A program made the translations under genes and the position numbers. Shown here piece after piece: positions 1-8,646 of a DNA stretch of 64,000 nt. Source of the DNA: Thiodiazotropha sp050291245 (GTDB lineage Bacteria > Pseudomonadota > Gammaproteobacteria > Chromatiales > Chromatiaceae); assembly GCA_050291245.1 (NCBI GenBank), contig JBNKJP010000064.1:67142-131141 (forward strand), given 5' to 3'. A model generated the notes under the pieces. The model was not told where the DNA came from, did no database searches, and worked only from the letters and a program-made list of their open reading frames with translations. Within the stretch, counting starts at the first letter, position 1; each line of letters starts with the position of its first letter.

Positions 1-920
1 AGGCCCGCCGCGTCCCGGTTGGGCGGCGCGGCGAAGACAAAATTGGCGGAGGAGGGCATGACCTGGAAATCGAGGGCCTGCAGTTCCCGGGTTACCCACT
101 CCCGGGCCTGAATGATCCGGTTACGGATCTCCTGGAAGTAGTTTTCGTCCTCGAACGAGGCGATGGCCGCGCCGGAGGCCAGTCGGTCGAGGGGATAGGA
201 GTTGAAGCTGTCCTTGACCCGAACCAGGGCCTCGATCAGTTCCTCGTGGCCGAACGCCAGACCGATGCGCATGCCGGCCAGGGAGCGGGACTTGGAGAGG
301 GTCTGGATCACCAGCAGGTTGGGGAACCGATCGATCAGCTTGACCGCGCTCTCGCCACCGAAATCGATATAGGCCTCGTCGATCACTATCGCGGAATCCC
401 GGTTCTCTTCCAGCAGACGCTCGATCGCATCCACACCGAGTAACATGCCGGTCGGTGCATTCGGATTGGGAAAGATGATGCCCCCGTTCTCGGTTCGGTA
501 GGGTTCCAGGTTCAGGCGGAAGTCCTCGTCCAGGGGGATGGTCCGATAGGGGATGTCATACAGCTTGCAGTAGACCGGGTAGAAGCTGTAGCTGATATCC
601 GGAAACAGGATCGGCCGGGACTGCTGGAACAGGGCGAAGAAGGTGTGCGCCAGCACCTCGTCCGAGCCGTTGCCGACGAATATCCGGGCCGGGTCGAGAT
701 CGTAGTAGCGGGCCACGCAATCGCGCAGCCGGTACGAGTCCGGTTCCGGGTAGAGTCGCAATCCATCCCCCGTATCCCGGCGGATCGCCTCGATGACCTG
801 GGGCGAAGGCCCGTAGGGGTTCTCGTTGGTGTTCAGCTTGACCAGATTGTCATGCTTCGGCTGTTCCCCGGGGACATAGGGGGAAAGACTGGCGACCTTA
901 GGACTCCAGTACGGGTTCAT
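1..920 (-). CDS. hisC: Histidinol-phosphate aminotransferase, 3' part cut by window start
   Basis: A PLP-dependent fold-type I aminotransferase that converts imidazole acetol phosphate and glutamate to histidinol phosphate in histidine synthesis (cytosolic). The minus-strand frame opens at ATG 918-920 (MNPYWSPKVASL) and runs off position 1, giving about 306 codons of a family that is usually 350-360 aa. Visible landmarks are the N-terminal NENPYGPSP motif, the GNGSDE phosphate-site loop, IFPNPNAPTG, the DEAY aspartate that pairs with the PLP nitrogen, and SKSRSLAGMRIG with the Schiff-base lysine. It starts 3 bp after the hisD stop, so hisG-hisD-hisC is one transcription unit. The C-terminus is outside the window. 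Confidence 0.95.
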   Translation of the reverse strand, partial: MNPYWSPKVASLSPYVPGEQPKHDNLVKLNTNENPYGPSPQVIEAIRRDTGDGLRLYPEPDSYRLRDCVARYYDLDPARIFVGNGSDEVLAHTFFALFQQSRPILFPDISYSFYPVYCKLYDIPYRTIPLDEDFRLNLEPYRTENGGIIFPNPNAPTGMLLGVDAIERLLEENRDSAIVIDEAYIDFGGESAVKLIDRFPNLLVIQTLSKSRSLAGMRIGLAFGHEELIEALVRVKDSFNSYPLDRLASGAAIASFEDENYFQEIRNRIIQAREWVTRELQALDFQVMPSSANFVFAAPPNRDAAG

Positions 921-923
921 GGA

Positions 924-2225
924 TCAGTCCTTGAAACGGTATTCGGCGGAACGGGCGTGGGCGGTCAAACCCTCCCCCCGGGCCATCACCGAGGAGGTGC
1001 CCGCCAGGGTATTGGCCCCTTCCGGGGAGGCCATGATCAGGCTCGAGCGTTTCTGAAAATCGTACACCCCCAGGGGTGAGGAGAATCGCGCGGTGCGAGA
1101 GGTGGGCAACACATGGTTGGGTCCGGCGCAGTAGTCGCCCATCGCCTCGGCGGTGTAGCGGCCCATGAAGATCGCGCCCGCATGACGGATACGCGCCGCT
1201 ACCGGCTCGGGGTCGGCCAGGGAGAGCTCCAGATGTTCGGGGGCGATGTGGTTCGCCACCTCGATGGCCTGGTCCATGTCCTGGACATGAATCAGCGCGC
1301 CCCGGACGCGCAGGGCGGTGGCGATGATCTCCTGGCGCTCCATGGTGGGCAGCAGTTTGTCGATGCTGGCCTCGACCCGGGCCAGGTAGTCCGCGTCGGG
1401 ACAGACCAGGATGGATTGGGCGTCCTCGTCATGCTCCGCCTGGGAGAACAGATCCATGGCGATCCAGTCGGGATCGGTCCCGCCGTCGCACAGGATCAGG
1501 ATCTCCGAGGGGCCGGCCACCATGTCGATCCCCACCTGACCGAACACCGCCCGCTTGGCGGTGGCCACGTAGATGTTGCCGGGACCGACGACCTTGTCCA
1601 CCGGGGGGACACTCTCGGTACCATAGGCCAGAGCCGCCACCGCCTGGGCGCCGCCCACCGCGAACACCCGGTCGACACCCGAGACGTGGGCCGCCGCGAG
1701 CACCAGTTCGTTGAGTTCGCCCCCCGGGGTCGGCACCACCATGATCAGTTCCGCCACCCCGGCGACCTTGGCCGGCAGGGCATTCATCAGCACCGACGAG
1801 GGGTAGGCCGCCTTACCGCCGGGGACATAGAGTCCGACCCGGTCCAGGGGGGTCACCTGTTGACCCAGCAGGGTGCCGTCCGCCTCGGTATAGCTCCAGG
1901 ACTGCATCACCTGGTGCTCCGCGTAGGCGCGGATGCGCTGAGCCGAGACCTCCAGGGCCCTGCGCTGTTCGGCGGGGATGTTCTCCCAGGCCTGTTGCAG
2001 ACGGCTCAGGGGGATCTCCAGATCCGCGGCGCTGGCGGCTTCCCAGCGATCGAACCGTTGGGTGAAGTCGATCAGCGCGGCATCGCCTTTTGCGCGTATC
2101 TCCTGAATGATCCGGTTCACCGTGTCGTTGACGGCGGTGTCCGACACCGATTCCCAGGCAAGCAGCCGGTCCAGCTGCTGCTGAAAGTCGCTGTCGCGGG
2201 TCGAAAGTTGGCGTATGTCGCTCAT
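924..2225 (-). CDS. hisD: Histidinol dehydrogenase
   Basis: Zn-dependent, NAD-linked enzyme performing the last two oxidations of histidine synthesis (histidinol to histidine). The 433-aa length is normal for the family. Recognisable stretches are VPGGKAAYPSS (substrate and NAD region), GPGNIYVATAKR, DMVAGPSEIL, QAEHDEDAQS with metal and substrate ligands, and HIAPEHLEL near the C-terminus. The ATG at 2223-2225 lies 25 bp downstream of the hisG stop, and the gene ends 3 bp before hisC. The order hisG-hisD-hisC next to murA matches the Pseudomonas arrangement. Confidence 0.97.
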   Translation of the reverse strand: MSDIRQLSTRDSDFQQQLDRLLAWESVSDTAVNDTVNRIIQEIRAKGDAALIDFTQRFDRWEAASAADLEIPLSRLQQAWENIPAEQRRALEVSAQRIRAYAEHQVMQSWSYTEADGTLLGQQVTPLDRVGLYVPGGKAAYPSSVLMNALPAKVAGVAELIMVVPTPGGELNELVLAAAHVSGVDRVFAVGGAQAVAALAYGTESVPPVDKVVGPGNIYVATAKRAVFGQVGIDMVAGPSEILILCDGGTDPDWIAMDLFSQAEHDEDAQSILVCPDADYLARVEASIDKLLPTMERQEIIATALRVRGALIHVQDMDQAIEVANHIAPEHLELSLADPEPVAARIRHAGAIFMGRYTAEAMGDYCAGPNHVLPTSRTARFSSPLGVYDFQKRSSLIMASPEGANTLAGTSSVMARGEGLTAHARSAEYRFKD

Positions 2226-2250
2226 GGCGGGAACTCTTCGGCTGTTGGGA

Positions 2251-2898
2251 TTATTCGGCGGACTGGCTGACCGCTTCGCGGAAGGCGTCCAGCAGTTGCA
2301 TGATCAGGCCGTGCTTCATCTTCCAGGAGGCCTTGTTGATCACCAGGCGGGAGCTGATGTCGGCGATGTGCTCCAGGGGCACCAGGCCGTTGGCTTTCAG
2401 TGTGTTACCGCTCTCCACCAGGTCGACGATGATATCCGCCAGGCCGACGATGGGGGCGAGCTCCATGGAGCCGTAGAGCTTGATGATCTCGACCTGCTCG
2501 CCCCGGGCGGCAAAATAGCGCTGCGCACTCTTTACATACTTGGTGGCCACCCGCAGGCGTCCCCGGTTTTGTACCCTTTGCGGGAATCCGGCGGTCATCA
2601 TGCGGCAACGGGCGATGTTGAGATCCAGGGGTTCGTAGAGTCCCTCGCCACCGTGTTCCAGGAGCACATCCTTACCCGCGATGCCCAGGTCGGCGGCGCC
2701 ATACTGTACATAGGTGGGTACGTCGGTGGCACGAATGATCACCAGCTTCACCGACTCGTGATTGGTGTCCAGGATCAGCTTGCGGCTGGTCTCCGGATCG
2801 TCGCTCGGTTCGATTCCGGCGTGGGCCAGCAGCGGCAGACTCTGGTTGAAGATGCGGCCTTTGGAAAGGGCGATGGTGATCGGGGCGTCGAATTTCAT
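2251..2898 (-). CDS. hisG: ATP phosphoribosyltransferase, short form
   Basis: Catalyses the first step of histidine synthesis, joining ATP and PRPP. At 215 aa it is the short (HisG-S) form, which lacks the C-terminal regulatory ACT-like domain; in known systems this form works as an octamer with the HisZ regulatory subunit. No hisZ is present in this window, so it must lie elsewhere. Motifs seen are ITIALSKGRIF at the N-terminus, GAADLGIAGKDVLLE, and the PRPP-loop-like DLVESGNTLKANGL. First gene of the minus-strand his operon. Upstream (2899-3192) is non-coding and contains a REP-like palindrome. Confidence 0.96.
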   Translation of the reverse strand: MKFDAPITIALSKGRIFNQSLPLLAHAGIEPSDDPETSRKLILDTNHESVKLVIIRATDVPTYVQYGAADLGIAGKDVLLEHGGEGLYEPLDLNIARCRMMTAGFPQRVQNRGRLRVATKYVKSAQRYFAARGEQVEIIKLYGSMELAPIVGLADIIVDLVESGNTLKANGLVPLEHIADISSRLVINKASWKMKHGLIMQLLDAFREAVSQSAE

Positions 2899-3040
2899 CT
2901 GGATGTTGTTTCGGGTACGGCGGAATCGGTAAGGATATCAAATGATGCGATCTGTGTACTGCGTAGTTTTTATGACTCAAGTTTCGGGAGTCTGAGCTGA
3001 CAATTTTGCTCAACTGTTGAATGGCATTTCACTTAAGTTA

Positions 3041-3076
3041 AAAACCACAGTCATTCCGGCGAATGCCGGAATCCAG
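3041..3076 (+). repeat. REP-like palindromic repeat, copy 1
   Basis: Pattern AAAACCACAGTCATTCCGGC followed by GAATGCCGGAATCCAG. The core TTCCGGCGAATGCCGGAA is an imperfect hairpin. Closely related copies occur at 24629-24666 and, inverted, at 58755-58794. It lies in the roughly 290-bp gap between hisG and murA. Confidence 0.8.
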
Positions 3077-3192
3077 GACTACCGCACCGTCAGGTATTCT
3101 GGATTCCATCCTTTGGACCGTAAACGGTGCATCCCTGCACCACTTCTCCGGCATGACGAAAATCCCGAGCATCCGCAATTCAATGGGTTGGA

Positions 3193-4452
3193 TCAGCTGG
3201 GTATGCGACGGATCTCACTGCCCAATCCGGCCAGTTTCTCCTCGATGTTCTGATAGCCCCGGTCGATATGGTAGATGCGGTCCACCAGGGTCTCGCCATC
3301 GGCCACCAGGCCCGCCAGTACCAGGCTGGCCGAGGCGCGCAGATCGGTGGCCATGACCGGGGCGCCGGTCAGCTTGGAACTGCCGGTACAGATGGCGGTG
3401 TTGCCCTCAAGCTTGATTTTCGCCCCCATGCGCTGCAGTTCCTGAACATGCATGAATCGGTTTTCAAAGATCGTCTCGGTGACGATGCCCACCCCTTCGG
3501 CGATGGCGTTGAGGGCGGTGAACTGGGCCTGCATGTCGGTGGGGAACGCCGGGTAGGGGGCGGTATAGATATCCACCGCGGTGGGTCGTCTACCCTGCAT
3601 GTCCAGGGTGATCCAGTCCTCGCCGGTTTCGATGACCGCACCGGCTTCGCGCAACTTCTGCAGTACCGAATCGACCAGTTCCGGGCGGGTGTCACGTACT
3701 TTGATATTGCCCCGGGTGATCGCGGCGGCTACCAGAAAGGTACCGGTCTCGATCCGGTCCGGGAGCACGTCGTACTCCGTGCCGTGCAGGCTGTCCACGC
3801 CTTCAATGGTGATCGTGGGCGATCCGGCGCCGCTGATTTTCGCGCCCATCAGGTTGAGGCATTCCGCCAGATCCACCACTTCCGGTTCCCGGGCGGCGTT
3901 TTCGATCTGGCTGGTACCCTTGGCCAATGCCGCGGCCATCATCAGGTTCTCGGTGCCGGTCACGGTGACCATGTCCATGACGATGCGCGCCCCCTTCAGG
4001 CGCGTGCAGCGGGAGCGGATATAGCCGTTCTCCACGTCGATGTCGGCGCCCATGGCCCGCAGGCCTTCGATGTGCAGGTTCACCGGCCGTGAACCGATAG
4101 CGCAGCCCCCGGGGAGGGAGACATCCGCCCGGCCGAAGCGGGCCAGCATCGGCCCCAGAACCAGGATCGAGGCGCGCATGGTCTTAACCAGTTCATAGGG
4201 GGCGCTGAACTCGTGGATGGTATTGGAATCCACCTCGATGCCCATCTTCTCGTCCACCATCAGGCTCACCCCCATGCCGCCCAACAGCTCCATGGTGGTG
4301 GTGATGTCGTGCAGATGCGGTACATTACCGACCCGCATGGTGGATTCTGACAGCAGGGTCGCGGCCAGGATGGGCAGTGCTGCGTTCTTGGCGCCTGCGA
4401 TCCGCACATCGCCCGTCAGGGGGTTACCCCCCCGGATGATCAATTTATCCAT
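3193..4452 (-). CDS. murA: UDP-N-acetylglucosamine 1-carboxyvinyltransferase
   Basis: Transfers enolpyruvate from PEP to UDP-GlcNAc, the first committed step of peptidoglycan synthesis (cytosol). The start chosen is ATG 4450-4452 (MDKLIIRGGNPLTG), which gives 419 aa, the usual MurA length; an upstream in-frame extension to 4572 has no family similarity. Landmarks are AGAKNAALPILAA with Lys22 of the enolpyruvyl-transferase fold and the LPGGCAIGSRPVNLH loop carrying the fosfomycin-target cysteine. The conserved PYPAFPTDMQAQ and ASASLVLAGLVADG segments follow. In Pseudomonas a BolA-like gene precedes murA; here a cyclase-PilZ gene is upstream instead. Confidence 0.97.
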   Translation of the reverse strand: MDKLIIRGGNPLTGDVRIAGAKNAALPILAATLLSESTMRVGNVPHLHDITTTMELLGGMGVSLMVDEKMGIEVDSNTIHEFSAPYELVKTMRASILVLGPMLARFGRADVSLPGGCAIGSRPVNLHIEGLRAMGADIDVENGYIRSRCTRLKGARIVMDMVTVTGTENLMMAAALAKGTSQIENAAREPEVVDLAECLNLMGAKISGAGSPTITIEGVDSLHGTEYDVLPDRIETGTFLVAAAITRGNIKVRDTRPELVDSVLQKLREAGAVIETGEDWITLDMQGRRPTAVDIYTAPYPAFPTDMQAQFTALNAIAEGVGIVTETIFENRFMHVQELQRMGAKIKLEGNTAICTGSSKLTGAPVMATDLRASASLVLAGLVADGETLVDRIYHIDRGYQNIEEKLAGLGSEIRRIPS

Positions 4453-4615
4453 CGTTATACCGGATATCCACTTGCTAGTGGGCTGATTGAATCGGCTGGC
4501 GGATCGGGCCATTTCATGGCCATTAGCCGGCAGATCGATTGAAAAAGAGACAAATAATAACAAAATCCTCACAAAACGGGAGCCTGGATGAGGGTTTTTG
4601 TTGCACTGCGATTTT

Positions 4616-5689
4616 TCAGCGTCGGCTTACGGCCTGATCGATATATTCTTTGATGGCTGATTGGCCGAGATCGTCGATACCGGTGAACTCCATCCGGCTC
4701 AGCCAGCCCTCCCGGGCTCGCTGGATATGCAGGATACGGGCGTAGATGTGGCTGCTCTGGTCGCTCATCAGAGAGGCCTGAAGGGTGATCCGGATGTCTG
4801 ACAGGGTCTCAAGTTCAATCGGTAGATAGGCCTGCAGGCCGTTGTAGCTCAGATCGATGGCCCGCCCGGTGATCCGCTCCGGCGACACCGTCTTCTCCTG
4901 GATGGTTTGAAACGTGATGGGGAAATCCACACGGATCCTCGGGCTGCGGCGCGCCTCGACGCGCGGAACCTCAAGGGTGCGTGGCCGATGGGTCATGAGG
5001 AGTTCGTACAGGTTGACCGCTTCCTCTTTACCCTTGACCATCACCCGGTTCGGTTCACCGCACTCGATAAACCCCTGTGCCAGGTTGCGGGAGCGTTCAC
5101 TGAGCAGGACCTGCCCCCGCAGGCTGTAGGCCTCGATACGCGAGGCCAGATTCACCTCGTCCCCGATCACTGTGTATTCGTGATGCAGTTGAGAGCCGAG
5201 TTGTCCCGCCACCACCTCACCGGTGTTGATGCCGATGCCCATGAACAGCCGGGGATAGCCCCGCTTGACGTTCTCGGCGTTGATCTCCTGCATGCTGCGC
5301 TGCATCTCCACCGCGCAGGCGATGGCCCGTTCCAGATCGTCGCTCTTGGATTGGGTCATGCCGAACAGGGCCATGATCGCATCACCCATGAACTTATCCA
5401 CGCTGCCCCCATATCGGTAGATAATCTCGCACATCCGGGCAAAGTAGGCATTCAGGATCTCAATGATCACTTCTGGCGGGTAGTGCTCGGACAGGGCGGT
5501 GAACCCACGCAGGTCGGAGAGCAGGATGGTGATCTGCTTGGTCTGGGGCTTGAGTCCCTGACCCGAGGTTTCGTCGAGGGCGCGGATCAGGGCCTGATGA
5601 AGACGCCCGCGCTGCTCCGGGTTGATGTGCTGTCCCAGTGATTTGCCGACGGCATCGATGATACGTTCGATCTCTTCGGCATGTCTCAT
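4616..5689 (-). CDS. Class III adenylate cyclase fused to a PilZ domain
   Basis: 357-aa cytosolic protein. Residues about 45-235 form a class III nucleotide cyclase catalytic domain. ILLSDLRGFT holds the first metal aspartate, and VDKFMGDAIMALFG holds the purine-selecting lysine and second metal aspartate. VIGDEVNLASRIEA holds the adenine-selecting aspartate plus the transition-state Asn and Arg. All catalytic positions look intact, so ATP is the likely substrate. Residues about 245-350 resemble PilZ, the c-di-GMP receptor fold: RRSPRIRVDFP supplies the RxxxR element and DLSYNGLQA the DxSxxG element. The protein could therefore make cAMP under c-di-GMP control; this is inference. Minus strand, between murA (163 bp beyond) and the DegS-like gene, whose stop is 15 bp away, so it follows no obvious operon partner except possibly that protease. 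Confidence 0.85.
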   Translation of the reverse strand: MRHAEEIERIIDAVGKSLGQHINPEQRGRLHQALIRALDETSGQGLKPQTKQITILLSDLRGFTALSEHYPPEVIIEILNAYFARMCEIIYRYGGSVDKFMGDAIMALFGMTQSKSDDLERAIACAVEMQRSMQEINAENVKRGYPRLFMGIGINTGEVVAGQLGSQLHHEYTVIGDEVNLASRIEAYSLRGQVLLSERSRNLAQGFIECGEPNRVMVKGKEEAVNLYELLMTHRPRTLEVPRVEARRSPRIRVDFPITFQTIQEKTVSPERITGRAIDLSYNGLQAYLPIELETLSDIRITLQASLMSDQSSHIYARILHIQRAREGWLSRMEFTGIDDLGQSAIKEYIDQAVSRR

Positions 5690-5704
5690 GGTCAGGCTCG
5701 ATAT

Positions 5705-6865
5705 CTACTTTTCGAATTTCGGTCTTTCGCCCGAGATCGCATAGAGGGTGAACTTGTCATTGCCCCGCCAGCCACCGATTTCGATCCGGCTGCCCGGCGG
5801 TTGCCCGGCGATACGCTGCATCAGGTCCTGGGAATTCTGCACCTCGGTGGTATCGACCTTGGTGATCACGTCACCCGGGCGCAGACCGGCCTTGTTGGCG
5901 GGTCCGTCCTCCATGACCCCGGTCACCAGGATGCCGGTGTCGATGTGCAGGCCGAAGGCCTCGGCGAGTTTGTCCGTCATATCCTGACCCTGGATGCCGA
6001 TCCAGCCCCGCACCACCCGTCCGGTTTCGATCAACTGCTTCATAATACCCTCGGCCAGATCGAATGGGATGGCGAAGCCGATGCCGTGGGAAGCGCCGGT
6101 CTTGGAGAAGATCGCGGTATTGATGCCGATGAGTTCGCCCCGGGCATTCACCAGTGCGCCACCGGAATTGCCCGGGTTGATGGCGGCATCGGTCTGGATG
6201 AAATTTTCGAAGGTGCTGATGCCCAGGTGAGAGCGGCCGGTGGCGCTGACGATGCCCATGGTAACGGTCTGGCCGACCCCGAAGGGATTGCCGATGGCCA
6301 GCACCACGTCGCCTACCTGCTGGGTTCCGGAGTGGCCGATGGGGATCGGTGACAGGGGTGTATTGCTGTCGATTTTCAAAACCGCGACATCGGATTCCGC
6401 ATCACTTCCGACCACGCTGACATCGACGCTCTGACCGTTGGCCAGCACCACCTTGATCTCGTTCGCACCCTCGATCACGTGATGGTTGGTGAGCAGGTAA
6501 CCCTCATTCGAGACGATTACCCCGGAACCCAGGCTGGTGTCGAGCCGTTGGCGGGTCTTTTCCGGAAGCATACCGCCGAACAGGTGCTGGAGAATCGGGT
6601 CGTTAAAGCGCAGCGCCTGGGATTCGGTGGTGATTTTGGTCGAGAAGATGTTGACCACCGAGGGGGCGGCGACACCCACGGCATCCGCATAGGAAAAGGG
6701 GCCGGATGGTCGGGGGACGGTCACCACGGGCGGGTTTTGCGGCGGGGGCAGGACGGTCGCGGGTTTCTCGGGAAGCACCTGGTCAGGCATCAGGTAGAGG
6801 GCCACGAAGGCACCCGCCAGCCCGGCGGTGAGCGCGGTCAGCAGCAGTGAGAAAAATCTACGCAT
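5705..6865 (-). CDS. DegS/AlgW-type periplasmic serine protease, membrane anchored
   Basis: HtrA-family protease with one PDZ domain, probably the site-1 protease for the anti-sigma-E factor. ATG 6863-6865 (MRRFFSLLLTAL) gives 386 aa with an uncleaved N-terminal membrane anchor (residues 4-26) and a Pro-rich linker. The trypsin-like domain has a catalytic triad at His129 (LTNHHVIEG), Asp159 (ESDVAVLKI) and Ser234 (NPGNSGGAL). A single PDZ domain follows (about 280-375; GLRPGDVITKVD). One PDZ plus an anchor argues for DegS/AlgW rather than DegP, which has two PDZ domains. In Pseudomonas algW sits beside hisC-hisD-hisG-murA, as here. A longer in-frame opening upstream (to 7282) overlaps the divergent Nif3 gene and is not credible. 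Confidence 0.93.
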   Translation of the reverse strand: MRRFFSLLLTALTAGLAGAFVALYLMPDQVLPEKPATVLPPPQNPPVVTVPRPSGPFSYADAVGVAAPSVVNIFSTKITTESQALRFNDPILQHLFGGMLPEKTRQRLDTSLGSGVIVSNEGYLLTNHHVIEGANEIKVVLANGQSVDVSVVGSDAESDVAVLKIDSNTPLSPIPIGHSGTQQVGDVVLAIGNPFGVGQTVTMGIVSATGRSHLGISTFENFIQTDAAINPGNSGGALVNARGELIGINTAIFSKTGASHGIGFAIPFDLAEGIMKQLIETGRVVRGWIGIQGQDMTDKLAEAFGLHIDTGILVTGVMEDGPANKAGLRPGDVITKVDTTEVQNSQDLMQRIAGQPPGSRIEIGGWRGNDKFTLYAISGERPKFEK

Positions 6866-6946
6866 ATACAACAAATCCGGAAAAAACAGACCCTGTGACC
6901 CCAAAGCGGGGTGAGAAATACGGTCTAGCTGGTTACAATTCGGGAC

Positions 6947-7699
6947 ATGGTCGAACTTCTGACACTCGAAGCCTACTGCAACAACCTGCTCTCCGTCGAG
7001 GCATTTGATGATTATTGTCCAAATGGTGTACAGGTGGAGGCCTCCACGGAAGTGCATAAACTGATGGGCGGCGTGACCGCCTCCCGGGCGTTGATCGAAG
7101 CCGCGGAAACCTGGGGGGCGGATGCCCTGCTGGTGCATCATGGTTATTTCTGGAAGGGCGAGGCAGCTTCCCTGAGGGGGGTCAAAGGACAGCGAGTCGG
7201 GCGCCTGTTTCGCCAGGGGATCAGTCTCCTGGCCTACCATCTTCCCCTCGACGCGCATCCGGTGCATGGCAACAACCGACAACTGGCCGAGCGGCTCGGC
7301 TTGAGTAATGCGGAGCCAGCCCGGGCGGCCGGCGGGTTGCTGTGGCAGGCGGCTTTGGAACCCCCGGTATCATCCACGGAACTCGGCCTGCGGCTCGAGC
7401 AGGCACTGGATCGAACCCCATTGCACATCCCCGCCCGGCGTGAGCCCTTGCGACGGGTGGGCTGGTGCACCGGCGCCGCCCAGGGCTATATCGAGCAGGC
7501 CGCCGAGCTGGGTCTTGATGCCTTCATCTCCGGCGAGATCTCCGAGCCCACGGTTCATCTGGCCCGGGAACTGGACATCCACTACTTCTCGGCGGGTCAC
7601 CATGCCACGGAACGCTACGGAGTCGCCTCCCTGGGACAGCATCTGGCGGAGCGTTTTGACCTGGAATGGTGTTTTCGGGATCTGGACAACCCGGTTTAA
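6947..7699 (+). CDS. Nif3/YbgI family dinuclear metal-centre protein
   Basis: 250-aa cytosolic protein of the Nif3-like (YbgI, DUF34) family; members form hexameric toroids with a two-metal site and have been linked to GTP cyclohydrolase I-like activity, but the cellular role is unsettled. Family signatures are CPNGVQVEA near the N-terminus, DALLVHHGYFW with metal-binding histidines, YHLPLDAHP, and the C-terminal SAGHHATERYGV. Divergent from the DegS-like gene across an 81-bp gap that must hold both promoters, and upstream of petABC, a common gammaproteobacterial setting. Confidence 0.92.
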   Translation: MVELLTLEAYCNNLLSVEAFDDYCPNGVQVEASTEVHKLMGGVTASRALIEAAETWGADALLVHHGYFWKGEAASLRGVKGQRVGRLFRQGISLLAYHLPLDAHPVHGNNRQLAERLGLSNAEPARAAGGLLWQAALEPPVSSTELGLRLEQALDRTPLHIPARREPLRRVGWCTGAAQGYIEQAAELGLDAFISGEISEPTVHLARELDIHYFSAGHHATERYGVASLGQHLAERFDLEWCFRDLDNPV

Positions 7700-8049
7700 G
7701 CGACCTACGAAGCGGCGTGCCCGGGTGCCTGTGCGGCGAGCACGAATGATCCGCTTGCGGGGGGGATTTTCAAAATCCGTTGGATCCAATCCATGCGCTG
7801 TGTGGCATGTGTAACTGGTTGATTGCGCGTTTTATTTGTGAGTTTTTCATGGATCCGCAAGATGCCTTGCATTTCCACTGATTCAGGAAGTTGGCGCCAA
7901 TCCACCTTGACCCGTGAGCCGACATTATGGAGAATGCGCCGTTAATTTTCTCAGTTTATGTAAGTATATTCTAATGTCCTTAAAATATGGGCGGGACGGA
8001 AACTGCTTTGTTTTCAACCGCCTATGACAGTAGCCGGGGATAAATAATT
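7700..8049. other. Intergenic region upstream of petABC
   Basis: 350 bp without a convincing gene. The part after about 7920 is AT-rich and probably contains the petA promoter. A 66-codon minus-strand frame (7705-7905) has no recognisable domain. No terminator hairpin was clear. Confidence 0.5.
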
Positions 8050-8646
8050 ATGAGCGCAGATGGCGTTGATTTGAAAAAGCGGCGTACCCTTACGCTTGCT
8101 ACCAGTGCGGTCGGGGCGGTAGGTGCCGGATTCGTGATCTATCCGTTTCTGGCGGCTTGGGCTCCCAGTGAGAAGGCCAAGGCCGCAGGTGCGCCGGTTG
8201 AAGCCGATATCGGCAAGCTCGAGCCCGGGCAGCTGATGCGGGTGAAGTGGCGTGGCAAACCGGTGTGGATCGTCCACCGTACCGAGCAGAACATTGCCGA
8301 TCTGCCGAAGCTCGACGAGCGGTTGCTCGATCCAACGTCCGAGGACACCGGGCAACAACCCGAATACTGCAAGAACGCGACCCGCTCTATTAAGGAGAAG
8401 TATCTGGTGGCCGTGGGTATCTGCACCCATCTGGGTTGCTCCCCCACCTACCGCCCGGATGTGGCCCCTGAGGATCTGGGAGCGGATTGGCTGGGTGGCT
8501 TTTACTGCCCCTGTCACGGTTCCCGTTTCGACCTGGCCGGTCGGGTCTTCTCCGGCGTTCCCGCGCCGAAGAATCTGGAAATCCCCCCCTACCAGTATCT
8601 CTCCGACACCAAAATCCTGGTCGGTGCCGATGGAGGAGCAGCCTGA
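8050..8646 (+). CDS. petA: Ubiquinol-cytochrome c reductase Rieske iron-sulfur subunit
   Basis: Rieske [2Fe-2S] subunit of the cytochrome bc1 complex, which takes electrons from ubiquinol. 198 aa. The N-terminus has a Tat-like KRRTLTLATSAVGAVG segment followed by a single membrane anchor (about 13-38). The cluster-binding boxes CTHLGCSP and CPCHGSRFD are intact near the C-terminal half. The stop overlaps the petB start (TGATG), so the two are translationally coupled. First gene of petABC. Confidence 0.97.
   Translation: MSADGVDLKKRRTLTLATSAVGAVGAGFVIYPFLAAWAPSEKAKAAGAPVEADIGKLEPGQLMRVKWRGKPVWIVHRTEQNIADLPKLDERLLDPTSEDTGQQPEYCKNATRSIKEKYLVAVGICTHLGCSPTYRPDVAPEDLGADWLGGFYCPCHGSRFDLAGRVFSGVPAPKNLEIPPYQYLSDTKILVGADGGAA

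Noticed and set aside
1113..2270. Long plus-strand open frame opposite hisD
   Set aside because: Mirror of hisD in high-GC DNA, low-complexity His/Arg/Gly-rich product with no family similarity.
5705..7282. Extended 525-codon version of the DegS-like protease
   Set aside because: The extra N-terminus overlaps the divergent Nif3 gene and destroys the membrane-anchor start; ATG 6865 fits the family.
7705..7905. 66-codon minus-strand frame between the Nif3 gene and petA
   Set aside because: No ribosome site or similarity; likely chance.
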